A stretch of DNA of 64,000 bases from Saccharopolyspora phatthalungensis (GTDB lineage: Bacteria; Actinomycetota; Actinomycetes; Mycobacteriales; Pseudonocardiaceae), in contig NZ_JACHIW010000001.1 in NCBI RefSeq assembly GCF_014203395.1, positions 2,728,001 through 2,792,000 on the forward strand, in the 5' to 3' direction. Below the pieces are notes generated by a model, which saw only the letters and a list, made by a program, of their open reading frames with translations, was not told the origin of the DNA and did no database searches. Shown in pieces: positions 18,757-27,073 of this stretch. Numbering within the stretch: the stretch's first letter is position 1; every line of letters starts with the position of its first letter. The translations under genes were made by a program, and so were the position numbers.

Positions 18757-19845
18757 ATGTCGACTCCGGTGAACCTGGACACCATCCGGCTGGCGCCGAA
18801 AGCCCTGTTGCACGATCACCTCGACGGGGGCCTGCGGCCGCAGACCGTCATCGATCTCGCGCGCTCGGCCGGGTATGCGGACCTCCCCCATGAAGACGCC
18901 GGTGAGCTGGAAAGTTGGTTCGCCGCGGCGGCGGATTCGGGGTCGCTGGAGCGTTACCTGGAGACCTTCTCGCACACCGTCGCGGTGATGCAGAGCGAGG
19001 AGGCGCTGGCCCGCGTCGCCGCCGAGTGCGTTGAGGACCTGGCCGCGGACGGCGTGGTGTATGCGGAGGTCCGCTACGCCCCGGAACTGTTCCAGGAACA
19101 GGGCCTGACTCTCGACCAAGTGGTGCAGGCCGTGCAGGACGGATTCCGGGACGGTCAACGGCGCGTAGCCGCCGCCGGAAAACGTATCCGAATCGGTACC
19201 TTGTTGTGCGCGATGCGGCAGAACGCGAGGTCCGCGGAAATCGCGAACCTCGCCGTTCGGTACCGCGATGCCGAGGTTGTCGGCTTCGACATCGCGGGCC
19301 CGGAAGCGGGATTTCCGCCCACCCGGAACCTGGACGCCTTCGAATACCTCCGGCAGCAGAATGCGCATTTCACCATTCACGCCGGCGAAGCGTTCGGCCT
19401 GCCGTCGATCTGGGAGGCGATCCAGCATTGCGGCGCCGAACGCCTCGGACACGGGGTCCGCATCGTCGACGACATCAAGGTGACCGAGGACGGCTCGGTG
19501 CAGCTGGGCCGGTTGGCGTCCTACGTGCGGGATCGGCGGATCCCGCTGGAGATGTGCCCGTCGTCGAACCTGCAAACCGGCGCCGCGAAGTCGATCGCCG
19601 AGCATCCCATCGGCCTGCTGGCGAAGTTGCGATTCCGGGTTACCGTGAATACGGACAACCGGCTGATGAGTCACTGCTCGATGTCCAGCGAGTTTGCCGC
19701 GTTGCATGAGGCGTTTGGCTACGGCTGGGCCGACTTGCAGCGGTTCACGGTCAACGCCATGAAATCGGCCTTCATCGGCTTCGACGAGCGACTGGAGATC
19801 ATCGACGACGTGATCAAGCCCGGCTACGCGGCGTTGCTGGAGTGA
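18757..19845 (+). CDS. add: Adenosine deaminase
   Basis: Converts adenosine and deoxyadenosine to inosine and deoxyinosine, feeding purine nucleoside phosphorylase. The protein has 362 residues. Metal ligands appear in [11 protein letters not shown] (HxH), [10 protein letters not shown] and the VNTDNRLMS segment. The catalytic Glu and His are in the HAGE and GHGVRI motifs. The HDHLDG and TDN spellings are normal for actinobacterial enzymes. It stands alone on the plus strand with its own promoter region and is followed by an IclR regulator. Confidence 0.95.
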   Translation: MSTPVNLDTIRLAPKALLHDHLDGGLRPQTVIDLARSAGYADLPHEDAGELESWFAAAADSGSLERYLETFSHTVAVMQSEEALARVAAECVEDLAADGVVYAEVRYAPELFQEQGLTLDQVVQAVQDGFRDGQRRVAAAGKRIRIGTLLCAMRQNARSAEIANLAVRYRDAEVVGFDIAGPEAGFPPTRNLDAFEYLRQQNAHFTIHAGEAFGLPSIWEAIQHCGAERLGHGVRIVDDIKVTEDGSVQLGRLASYVRDRRIPLEMCPSSNLQTGAAKSIAEHPIGLLAKLRFRVTVNTDNRLMSHCSMSSEFAALHEAFGYGWADLQRFTVNAMKSAFIGFDERLEIIDDVIKPGYAALLE

Positions 19846-19956
19846 CGAGTGAACGTCGTCGTGGCGGGTCAGCTCCCTGGCGACGGTTACCGCCGCCGCT
19901 GAACGGGATTCACGACCTGCGCGAGCACGGGGCGCTGCGGACCTCGGGAGGGACAG

Positions 19957-20721
19957 GTGACAAATCGCGGCGAACCCACGCTGATCACATCGGTCCAGCG
20001 GGCCCTGAGGCTGCTGGAGGCGGTGGGCGAGCACCCGGGCGGCACCACCGCGAAATATCTCGCGAGGCGCACCGGGCTTGCTTTGCCGACCACGTACCAC
20101 CTGCTGCGCACCCTGGTGCACGAGGGCTACTTGCAGAAACTCGATGATGGCGCCTTCATTGTCGGGTCGCAGGTGTCGGGGCTGCATGTAGCCGCGCAGG
20201 GTCATGGGCTTCGCAGCAGGGTTCGCGACGTCATGGCGGTCCTGCGCGAGGACCTGAACGCAGCGACCTACCTTGCCCGCTACCACGAGGGCGAGGTGGA
20301 GGTCGCCGAAATCGTCGACAGCCCGCGCAGTCCGCGGGTGGACACCTGGGTCGATTTCCGCCAGGTCGCGCACGCCACGGCGCTCGGTAAGTGCCTGCTG
20401 TTAGGGCTGAGCAAGGACGAACGTGCCGAACACTTCGACCGGTATCCGCCCGCCGACCTGACCCCGCGCACGATCACCCGGATTCGCGATCTCGTCAACG
20501 GGCCGGATCGGCCGGTGGTCAGCGACTCCGAGGAGTACTCGCTGGGCATCGCGTGTCTGGCCGCCCCGGTCCTCGGTGCCCAATGCCCGATGACGCTGGC
20601 GATCTCCTTCCCGGCGCGCAAGCTCGCCGCCACGAAGGTCTACGTCGCGCCGTTGCGGGCGGCGGCCGGGGAGATCTCCCGGAGCCTCGTCATGGCGCGC
20701 GATTTCCCGACGACCGGGTAA
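19957..20721 (+). CDS. IclR-family transcriptional regulator
   Basis: A 254-residue DNA-binding protein with a GTG start at 19957. The N-terminal winged helix (about residues 8-65: VQRALRLLEAVGEHPGG, then AKYLARRTGLALPTTYHLLRTL) and the C-terminal effector-binding domain (YSLGIACLAAPVLG) match the IclR family. It lies 111 bp after add on the same strand, so it may respond to a nucleoside or a breakdown product, but its targets are unknown. Confidence 0.88.
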   Translation: MTNRGEPTLITSVQRALRLLEAVGEHPGGTTAKYLARRTGLALPTTYHLLRTLVHEGYLQKLDDGAFIVGSQVSGLHVAAQGHGLRSRVRDVMAVLREDLNAATYLARYHEGEVEVAEIVDSPRSPRVDTWVDFRQVAHATALGKCLLLGLSKDERAEHFDRYPPADLTPRTITRIRDLVNGPDRPVVSDSEEYSLGIACLAAPVLGAQCPMTLAISFPARKLAATKVYVAPLRAAAGEISRSLVMARDFPTTG

Positions 20722-20798
20722 CGTTCGACGGTCTTCCGTCGCCCCGTCGAGGGGCAATCACTATCTGAAATCTTCTGTCTTGTTCGCGGGGCCCGAGT

Positions 20799-20911
20799 CC
20801 CGCGAGCATCGTTTCGGTGGGGGGGCGAACCCGGTGAGGGGCGGTCACCGCTTCCGGGCGGGGCACGCCCCTCACCGGTGCAACGGCGCTAAGGGGAACG
20901 ATGCTCGCGGG
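20799..20911 (+). promoter_or_regulatory. Nested inverted repeats that enclose the sigma-factor start codon
   Basis: Outer arms 20799-20813 and 20897-20911 are a 15-bp perfect inverted repeat, and the right arm contains the ATG at 20901. Inner arms 20831-20843 and 20866-20878 are a 13-bp perfect repeat around a 22-base loop. The Shine-Dalgarno AAGGGG (20891-20896) abuts the outer stem. If the RNA folds this way, the start codon is buried and translation needs unfolding by temperature, a protein or a ligand. At DNA level it could also be an operator. Confidence 0.7.
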
Positions 20912-21509
20912 CGACGATCGAACGCTGCTCGAAGCGGTACGAGCCGGGTCGAACTCTGCGTTCGGCGAGCTGTACGCGCGGCACTGCACGGCGGCGCACA
21001 CCATGGCCAAGCAGGTCGCCGAGACTCCGACCGATGCCGAAGACCTGGTCGCCGAGGCCTTCGCCAAGATCCTGGACGTCGTGCGCCGCGGCGGTGGTCC
21101 GGACACCGCGTTCCGCGCCTACCTGCTTACCACGGTGCGTAACCTGGCGATGGCGTTGAACAGCCGGGGCCGCCGGTTGCACTTGGCCGCCGAACTTGAG
21201 GCTTTCTGTGCGCCCGAAAGCCACCTGTCGTCCACCGACCCCGCGATGGTCGAGCCGGAGCGCGACCTGGTGGGCAAGGCGTTCGCGCGGCTGCCGCGAC
21301 GCTGGCGGCACGTTCTCTGGTACGTCGAGATCGAGCACCGAACGACGGCCGAAGTGGGCAAGCGTTTCGGCATCAGCCGCAACAGCGCCGCCGCGCTCGC
21401 TTACCGAGCGAGAAAAGGTCTGCGCGAGGCCTACTCGCAGGTGTGCGCGGACGAGCCCACCCGCCGTCGGCTCGCGGCCCCCGGTCAACTGCTGGCCGAG
21501 GCGGCTTGA
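20901..21509 (+). CDS. ECF-like sigma-70 family RNA polymerase sigma factor
   Basis: A 202-residue protein. Region 2 is seen in GSNSAFGELYARH and the following AEDLVAEAFAKILDVVRRGGG. Region 4 is the AEVGKRFGISRNSAAALAYRARKGLREAY helix-turn-helix near the C-terminus. A short Ala-rich tail of about 20 residues follows. The usual anti-sigma gene is not adjacent; the next gene is convergent and unrelated. Control may instead lie in the large leader structure over its start codon. Its target promoters are unknown. Confidence 0.88.
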   Translation: MLAGDDRTLLEAVRAGSNSAFGELYARHCTAAHTMAKQVAETPTDAEDLVAEAFAKILDVVRRGGGPDTAFRAYLLTTVRNLAMALNSRGRRLHLAAELEAFCAPESHLSSTDPAMVEPERDLVGKAFARLPRRWRHVLWYVEIEHRTTAEVGKRFGISRNSAAALAYRARKGLREAYSQVCADEPTRRRLAAPGQLLAEAA

Positions 21510-21560
21510 CCCGAGGGCTCGGGTGCTTGACGGCGCTCCGGCCCGGCCGACCCCCTCGGT

Positions 21561-22790
21561 TCAGTGCGTGCGGAACCGCTCTTCGAGGGCTTCCACCAGC
21601 TTGCGCCAGGCCGCGACCTCGGCGTCGAACGGTGCGCTCGGCGGCAGCCGGTTCGGGCTCGGGCGCAACACGAAGGAGACCAGCCAGCCGAGCCGTTCCG
21701 AAGGCTGCAGCGCCCGCTCGACACTGTCGTCACCGGCCCACGTCGCGGCGTCCATCAGCAGTTCCTCGGCGAGGTCCAGCTGGGTGGAGTCCACTTCGGA
21801 CGGGCCGGCGCCGAGGTCGGCGTCCAGGCCGGTCAGCACGTAGGTGTTCTCCGGGTCGACCTCGACCCGCAGGTCGCCGGCGGTCGCCTTCTGCCGGACC
21901 TGCGGCCAGGTCGCGACCCGGGCCAGGTCGGTGTCCTCGACCGCGCTGTCGTCGGCGATGAACCGGGCCAGCGCGCGCGGCGTGGGGAACACGTCGATCT
22001 TGCCGTCGGTGCCGAGGAAGACCGGGTCGTCGTCGAGGTAGCAGCGCAGCGAGTAGTGCTCGCCGGTGCTGGTGATGATCCGGATCGGGTCGATGCCGAC
22101 CTCGCCCCAGAAACCGAGCTCGACCTCTTCGATGTCGTCCACTGTGGACGCCTCGGCGGTGCCCGCCCCCTCGTCGTCGGCGTCGGCCTCCAACGCCTCG
22201 GCGAGCTCGGTCTCGGCGGTGGCGACCGCTTCGGCCGGCACGTCCGGTGTCGTGACGACGGCGTCGATGGCGTCCAGCAGCTCGTCCCAGCGCTCGACGA
22301 CGACCTTGCACAGGTCGGTCCAGCGGCGCTGCCCGTCCTTGCCGGAGAAGGCCAGGGTGCCCTGGTCGAGCATGGCGAACCCGTCGGCGGCGTCCAGCAC
22401 GTCGTGCACCGCGTCCAGCTCGCAGACGTCGGCGAGCGAGCGGGCGATCTCGACGATGTCGGCGAGCTCGTTGATGGTCCAGGTGTCCAGCGGCTCGGCG
22501 ACTAGCTCCGGGACACCGACCAGGTCGTATTGGTGGTCCTCGTCCGGGCTGAGCTCGACCGCGGACAGGGCCGGCACGACGTGCCAGGCCGGGTGGTCGT
22601 CGAGGTCGTGCTCCCCGGCCGTGCGCACGAACGCCGCCAGGCGCGCAGCATCGGGGAATGCGTAGAGGTCGTCCTCGTACCCGAGGAAGGCCTCCCACTC
22701 CTCGCCGTCCTCGCGCCAGCGCGGTGCCCACAGGGTGACGACGTCGCCCTGTGGCAGCCCGAGCTCGATGGGGACGATGTCCTGCGCCAT
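21561..22790 (-). CDS. Conserved acidic actinobacterial protein of unknown function
   Basis: A 409-residue soluble protein that is very rich in Asp and Glu. ATG 22790 follows GGAGG by seven bases. Two similar halves can be seen: each has a stretch describing a strand-rich segment (VTLWAPRWREDGEEWEAFLGYEDDLYAFPDA; HYSLRCYLDDDPVFLGTDGKIDVFPTP), then an Ala-rich helix (ARLAAFVRT; RALARFIAD). This suggests an internal duplication. The linker (about residues 190-220) is Ala/Glu/Asp-rich and probably disordered. Some databases label such proteins 'primosomal', which the sequence does not support. Confidence 0.75.
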   Translation of the reverse strand: MAQDIVPIELGLPQGDVVTLWAPRWREDGEEWEAFLGYEDDLYAFPDAARLAAFVRTAGEHDLDDHPAWHVVPALSAVELSPDEDHQYDLVGVPELVAEPLDTWTINELADIVEIARSLADVCELDAVHDVLDAADGFAMLDQGTLAFSGKDGQRRWTDLCKVVVERWDELLDAIDAVVTTPDVPAEAVATAETELAEALEADADDEGAGTAEASTVDDIEEVELGFWGEVGIDPIRIITSTGEHYSLRCYLDDDPVFLGTDGKIDVFPTPRALARFIADDSAVEDTDLARVATWPQVRQKATAGDLRVEVDPENTYVLTGLDADLGAGPSEVDSTQLDLAEELLMDAATWAGDDSVERALQPSERLGWLVSFVLRPSPNRLPPSAPFDAEVAAWRKLVEALEERFRTH

Positions 22791-23041
22791 CTCTCTACCT
22801 CCGGTCACCTAACCAGAACTCGCGGAAGCCTACGGGCTCCGCGTTCACAGCGTGTTCCCCGGTCTTGCTCTCACCGTATCGAGTCCGTCGAATGCATCGG
22901 TCGACGGAACAGTTCGTAACGATCCCGCCCCCGGCACGCGGCGACGGCGCAAACGGTTTTGCACCGTTCGGCGCAGTTGTGTTGGGCACTTGGCGGTGGG
23001 GTCACGGTTGGCGGTACCGGTCTGCCCGGTTTCTGACGACC

Positions 23042-23629
23042 ATGATCGGAATGGACGTCACGGAGTTGTGGACGAAGATCGTGCTCTGGCTGACGGCGCA
23101 CGCGCCGGTCACCGCAAGCGCCCTACGTCCGCCCGTGCCGCCGGACTTCGCCGAACTGGAAGCCGAACTCGCCGTCGAACTGCCGGGCGAACTGCGCGAG
23201 CTGTGGACGTGCTGCGGCGGCACCGACGCCGACGTACTGGCGGACGTCCTGCCGCCCTTCTATACGCCTTACAGCGCGGCCGAGGCTCTCCGCTCCTGGC
23301 GCGATCACCGTAAGCGCTGGACGATGCAGTGGGATCGGCCGGCCTGCGACTACTACGCGGGCTCGCCGGGCTCCAGCTTCCACCCGGCCTGGATTCCGAT
23401 CGCCGGTGACGGCTTCGCCGACGAACTCGTGGTGGACCTGCGGCCGGGGCCGCTGAACGGCTGCGTGCTGGAGTGGGAGCAGGAATCCGCGCAGGTCTTC
23501 CGGCCGGAATGGAGGTGCGTCACGTCGATGCTCGTCGAAGTCCACCGCTCCCTGGCCGAGGGAGTCCCGACGGGTCACAGTTTCCCGACGATCACCGAAG
23601 ACGGCCGCCTCGACTGGCAGATCCGCTGA
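23042..23629 (+). CDS. SMI1/KNR4-family protein
   Basis: A 195-residue protein (ATG 23042, or ATG 23051 nine bases later; neither has a strong ribosome site). It shows the SMI1/KNR4 pattern: an early LEAELAVELPGELRELWTCCGG helix-turn, then a central FHPAWIPIAGDGFADELVVDL, then a Gly- and Trp-containing C-terminal half ending in RLDWQIR. In bacteria this fold is frequent as an immunity protein of polymorphic toxin systems, but no toxin gene is nearby, so it may have a housekeeping role. It is divergent from the acidic protein gene, with 251 bp between. Confidence 0.75.
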   Translation: MIGMDVTELWTKIVLWLTAHAPVTASALRPPVPPDFAELEAELAVELPGELRELWTCCGGTDADVLADVLPPFYTPYSAAEALRSWRDHRKRWTMQWDRPACDYYAGSPGSSFHPAWIPIAGDGFADELVVDLRPGPLNGCVLEWEQESAQVFRPEWRCVTSMLVEVHRSLAEGVPTGHSFPTITEDGRLDWQIR

Positions 23630-23665
23630 CGGGACCGGCCATCCCGTTCCAGCAGGGTGTCGTGC

Positions 23666-23692
23666 CTGCTAGTTGGCGAGACAAACTAGTAG
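23666..23692. promoter_or_regulatory. Probable PadR autoregulatory operator
   Basis: CTGCTAGTT at 23666-23674 and AACTAGTAG at 23684-23692 form an inverted repeat with one mismatch and a nine-base spacer. It lies 17 bp upstream of the PadR gene start and so covers the likely promoter, as expected for PadR-family self-repression. Confidence 0.55.
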
Positions 23693-23708
23693 GTGTTACG
23701 TTGTCGGC

Positions 23709-24062
23709 GTGGTTGACAAGGCGGCCTCAGCGAGGCAGACGCAGTGGTTGCGCGGTGTGCTGGACCTCACGGTGTTGGCGTTGCTCGCCGAGGGCGGCGA
23801 GGGCTACGGCTACACGTTGTTGCAGCGGCTGGCCGAGGCCGGGTTGCCGGGCATGAAGGCGGGCACGCTCTACCCGCTGCTCAACCGGCTCGCGGCGGAC
23901 GGGTTGCTCCGGTCCGAGTGGCGGGCCGGCGAGGGCGGCCCGGGGCGCAAGTTCTTCGCGTTGACCGACCAGGGGCGCGCCGTGCTGGCCGAACAGGGGC
24001 CGAAGTGGATCGAGTTCGCGAAGAACTCAATCTCGGTGGTGGAACGAGGGGTGCAGGCGTGA
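23709..24062 (+). CDS. PadR-family transcriptional regulator
   Basis: A 117-residue winged-helix repressor from GTG 23709. It has the PadR signature: WLRGVLDLTVLALLAEGG, GYGYTLLQRL, GTLYPLLNRLAADGLL and GPGRKFFALTDQGR. An inverted repeat just upstream is a probable self-operator. Its stop overlaps the start of a membrane protein gene (GTGATG). Such PadR/HAAS pairs usually act together, the membrane protein being the regulated partner or sensor. Confidence 0.9.
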   Translation: MVDKAASARQTQWLRGVLDLTVLALLAEGGEGYGYTLLQRLAEAGLPGMKAGTLYPLLNRLAADGLLRSEWRAGEGGPGRKFFALTDQGRAVLAEQGPKWIEFAKNSISVVERGVQA

Positions 24063-24679
24063 TGACGCTGAACAAGAAGTACCGGGACGAGCTGCTGGTT
24101 GCGCTGCGGATGCACGAGATCTCCGGCGAGCGGGTCGGCGAGGTGCTCGCGGGGGTCGAAGCGCACGTGGTCGAAACCGGCGAGGATCCGGTGGCGGCGT
24201 TCGGTCGACCGCGCGAATACGCCGCCCAGGTCGCGGCGCAGTTGGACCGCAGCACCGGCAAGCGATCCACATTGGACGCCGTGGGCGGCGGGCTGGCCGT
24301 GGCCGCGCTGGTCATGTTCGGATCGGAATACCTATTGGACGGTCTGTTCGCGGACGCCTCGACAATTCCGTACACGCTCAAGGACACCGCGGCATTGTCG
24401 GCGTTGCTGGTGTTCATCGCGGGTGGCACGGTCCTTTTCTTCCGCGCCTTCACCGCGACGGCCCGCAACCAGGTCTACGCTGTCGCGGCCCTCGGCACAT
24501 TCGTGCTGTCGATCCTCTCGCAGTTCGCGATCGGCTGGGTCTTCGACGACGTGGCACCGCTGTACGAGATGCCGCGCTGGCTCGCGATCGCGGTGGGTGC
24601 AACTCTGCTGGCAGGTGCGGTCGGGATGCTGGCCCACGCTATCCGGCGGGGTCGCGTGGTCTACCCGAAGGCTTCGTGA
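24062..24679 (+). CDS. HAAS-domain membrane protein paired with PadR
   Basis: A 205-residue protein (ATG 24062; GTG 24059 is also possible). The N-terminal 60 residues (YRDELLVALRMHEISGERV, then VETGEDPVAAFGRPREYAAQV) match the helical HAAS/DUF1700 signalling domain. Five or so membrane helices follow (starting at about residues 70, 105, 135 and 175). It is co-transcribed with the PadR gene. Such proteins are thought to sense membrane state and work with PadR repressors; the signal is unknown. Confidence 0.78.
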   Translation: MTLNKKYRDELLVALRMHEISGERVGEVLAGVEAHVVETGEDPVAAFGRPREYAAQVAAQLDRSTGKRSTLDAVGGGLAVAALVMFGSEYLLDGLFADASTIPYTLKDTAALSALLVFIAGGTVLFFRAFTATARNQVYAVAALGTFVLSILSQFAIGWVFDDVAPLYEMPRWLAIAVGATLLAGAVGMLAHAIRRGRVVYPKAS

Positions 24680-24762
24680 CGCATCACGCGCGGGGCAGTG
24701 TCCTCAGTGCCCGAACCGGCTCCGATCGGGCTCCCAACAGCTTTCGCGCCCACGGCCAGACG

Positions 24763-25641
24763 TCACGTCCCGACCGGGTGCCAGACGGTCTTGATCTCGG
24801 TGAACGCGCGAAGGCGCTGGAGGTCGGGCTCCCGCGTCCAGTCCGGTTCGTCGCGCACCGGCAGCACCCGCTTGACCGTATCCGCCGCGGCTTGCGCCAG
24901 TTCGGCGCGCAGCGGCCCTGGTGCGCCGGTCGGGTCCAGGGCGTTGACGTCGGCGTGGGCGGCGAGCCAGGGGCCGAGTTCGGCGGCCCGGCCGGTCAGG
25001 ACGTTGACCACACCGCCGGGCAAGTCGGATGTCGCCAGCACCTCGGCGAACGTCACCGCCGGCAGCGGTCGGTCCGCGCTGGCGACCACCACGCAGGTGT
25101 TCCCGGCCGCGATCACCGGCGCCACCACGCTGATCAGGCCGAGCAGCGCGGATTCCGGCGGCGCGAGCACGCCGACCACGCCCGTCGGCTCCGGCACGCT
25201 GAACGAGAAGTACGGTCCCGCGACCGGATTCGCGGCGCCGAGCACCATCGAGATCTTGTCCGTCCAACCCGCGTACCACACCATGCGGTCCACCGATGCA
25301 TCCACAGTGGACCGGCCTTGCTTGCGGGACAGGCCCTCCGCCGCGGCGATTTCGGCGGCGAACTGATCGCGCCGGCCCTCCAGCATCTCGGCGATGCGGA
25401 ACAGCACCTGGCCTCGGTTGTAGGCTGTCGCGCCGGACCAGCCGCCGAACGCCTTGCGGGCGGCGGCAACCGCGTCACGGACATCCTTGCGGGAGGCGTG
25501 CGCGGCGTTGGCGAGGAAGGTTCCGTCGGCTGCGTGCACCGGGTACACCCGGCCCGACTCCGAGCGCGGGAACGCCCCGCCGATGTAGAGCTTGTAGGTC
25601 TTGGCCACGGCTAGCCGCTCCGGGGTGCGGTCGTCAGACAT
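24763..25641 (-). CDS. Short aldehyde dehydrogenase-like protein lacking the catalytic half
   Basis: A 292-residue ALDH-fold protein from ATG 25641, which overlaps the full-length ALDH gene upstream by 8 bp. It has the N-terminal cofactor-binding part (KLYIGGAFPRSESG to GNTCVVVASADRP and GGVVNVLTG) but ends before the catalytic Cys region. It also has GVLAPPESALLG in place of the PWN motif that active ALDHs use. It should not be an active dehydrogenase alone. The order full ALDH plus short ALDH resembles the two-domain ALDH16 proteins split into two genes, so a heteromer is plausible. Confidence 0.8.
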   Translation of the reverse strand: MSDDRTPERLAVAKTYKLYIGGAFPRSESGRVYPVHAADGTFLANAAHASRKDVRDAVAAARKAFGGWSGATAYNRGQVLFRIAEMLEGRRDQFAAEIAAAEGLSRKQGRSTVDASVDRMVWYAGWTDKISMVLGAANPVAGPYFSFSVPEPTGVVGVLAPPESALLGLISVVAPVIAAGNTCVVVASADRPLPAVTFAEVLATSDLPGGVVNVLTGRAAELGPWLAAHADVNALDPTGAPGPLRAELAQAAADTVKRVLPVRDEPDWTREPDLQRLRAFTEIKTVWHPVGT

Positions 25642-27073
25642 CGAGGTAGGCCTCCAAACCCGCCCGTCCGCCTTCGCGGCCGAAGCCGGATTCCTGATAG
25701 CCGCCGAAGGGGGCGGTCGGGTCGAACCGGTTGAAGGTGTTCGCCCACACGACCCCGGCCCGCAGCCGCTGCGCCGCCCACAGGATCCGGGACCCCTTCT
25801 CGGTCCAGATCCCGGCCGACAGGCCGTACGGGGTGTTGTTGGCCTTGGCGATGGCCTCCGCGGGGGTGCGGAAGGTGAGCACCGAGAGCACCGGCCCGAA
25901 GATCTCCTCGCGCGCGATCCGCATCGACTGCTGCACATCCGAGAACACCGTGGGGGAGAAGAAGAATCCTCTGCCCGGCAGCGGGCACGGACTGGTCCAG
26001 CGCTGGGCGCCTTCGGCATCGCCGCTGGCGGCCAGCTCGGTGATCTTGGTGAGCTGCTCGGCGGAGTTGATCGCGCCGACATCGGTGTTCTTGTCCAGCG
26101 GGTCCCCGACGCGCAGCGTCCGCACCCGGACCCGCAGCTTCTCCAGCAGTTCGTCGGCGATCGACTCCTGCACCAGCAGCCGCGAGCCGGCGCAGCAGAC
26201 GTGACCCTGGTTGAAGAAGATCCCGTTGACGATGCCCTCGACGGCCTGATCAAGCGGGGCGTCGTCGAAGACGATATTCGCGGCCTTGCCCCCGAGCTCC
26301 AGGGTCAGCTTCTTCCCGGACCCCGCGACGCTGCGCTGGATCTGCTTGCCGACCTCGGTGGAACCGGTGAACGCGACCTTGTCGACGCCGGGGTGCGCGA
26401 CCAGCGCGGCGCCGACGTCGCCGGCCCCCGGCAGGATGTTCACCACGCCCGGTGGAAGTCCGGCCTGCTGGCAGATTTCGGCGAACACCAGGGCGGTCAA
26501 TGGTGTCGTCTCGGCGGGCTTGAGCACCACGGTGTTACCGCAGGCCAGCGCCGGGGCGATCTTCCAGGCCAGCATGAGCAGCGGGAAGTTCCACGGGATG
26601 ACCTGCGCGGCGACCCCGAGCGGCCGCGGATCGGGGCCATAGCCGGCGTAGCCGAGCTTGTCGGCCCAGCCGGCGTGGTGGAAGAAGTGCGCGGCGGCGG
26701 TCGGGATGTCGGCGTCCCGTGACTCATTGATGGGTTTGCCGTTGTCCAGCGACTCCAGCACCGCGAGTTCCCGGGCGCGCTCCTGGATCAACCGGGCGAT
26801 GCGGAACAGGTATTTCGCGCGTTCCCGGCCCGGCATCGTCGACCAGGTGTGCTCGAAAGCCCGCCGCGCCGCCCGCACCGCGTCGTCCACATCGGACTCG
26901 GCGGCGCTGGAGACCTCGGTGAGCAGTTCCTCGGTGGCCGGGTTGATGCTCTTCAGCGGCTCGCCGCCGCCGTCGACGAACGCGCCGTCGACGAACATCC
27001 GGTAGCTGGGCTTGAGGTTGGCGATGTCCCGGGATTCCGGTGCCGGTGCGTACTCCCACGGGCTATCGGTCAT
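25634..27073 (-). CDS. Aldehyde dehydrogenase, deoC-linked
   Basis: A 479-residue NAD(P)-dependent aldehyde dehydrogenase. ATG 27073 overlaps the deoC stop (TGATG). Motifs are complete: VIPWNFPLLMLAWK, GNTVVLKPAE, FTGSTEVGKQI, the general base Glu in LELGGK, the catalytic Cys region FFNQGHVCCAGSRL, and EEIFGPVL near the C-terminus. It is coupled to deoC, which releases acetaldehyde from deoxyribose-5-phosphate, so acetaldehyde is the likely substrate. The next gene encodes a short catalytically incomplete partner. Confidence 0.92.
   Translation of the reverse strand: MTDSPWEYAPAPESRDIANLKPSYRMFVDGAFVDGGGEPLKSINPATEELLTEVSSAAESDVDDAVRAARRAFEHTWSTMPGRERAKYLFRIARLIQERARELAVLESLDNGKPINESRDADIPTAAAHFFHHAGWADKLGYAGYGPDPRPLGVAAQVIPWNFPLLMLAWKIAPALACGNTVVLKPAETTPLTALVFAEICQQAGLPPGVVNILPGAGDVGAALVAHPGVDKVAFTGSTEVGKQIQRSVAGSGKKLTLELGGKAANIVFDDAPLDQAVEGIVNGIFFNQGHVCCAGSRLLVQESIADELLEKLRVRVRTLRVGDPLDKNTDVGAINSAEQLTKITELAASGDAEGAQRWTSPCPLPGRGFFFSPTVFSDVQQSMRIAREEIFGPVLSVLTFRTPAEAIAKANNTPYGLSAGIWTEKGSRILWAAQRLRAGVVWANTFNRFDPTAPFGGYQESGFGREGGRAGLEAYLDV

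Noticed and set aside
18553..20373. Minus-strand frame of 606 codons opposite add and the IclR gene
   Set aside because: It spans two genes and their intergenic region on the other strand and has no domain; a shadow.
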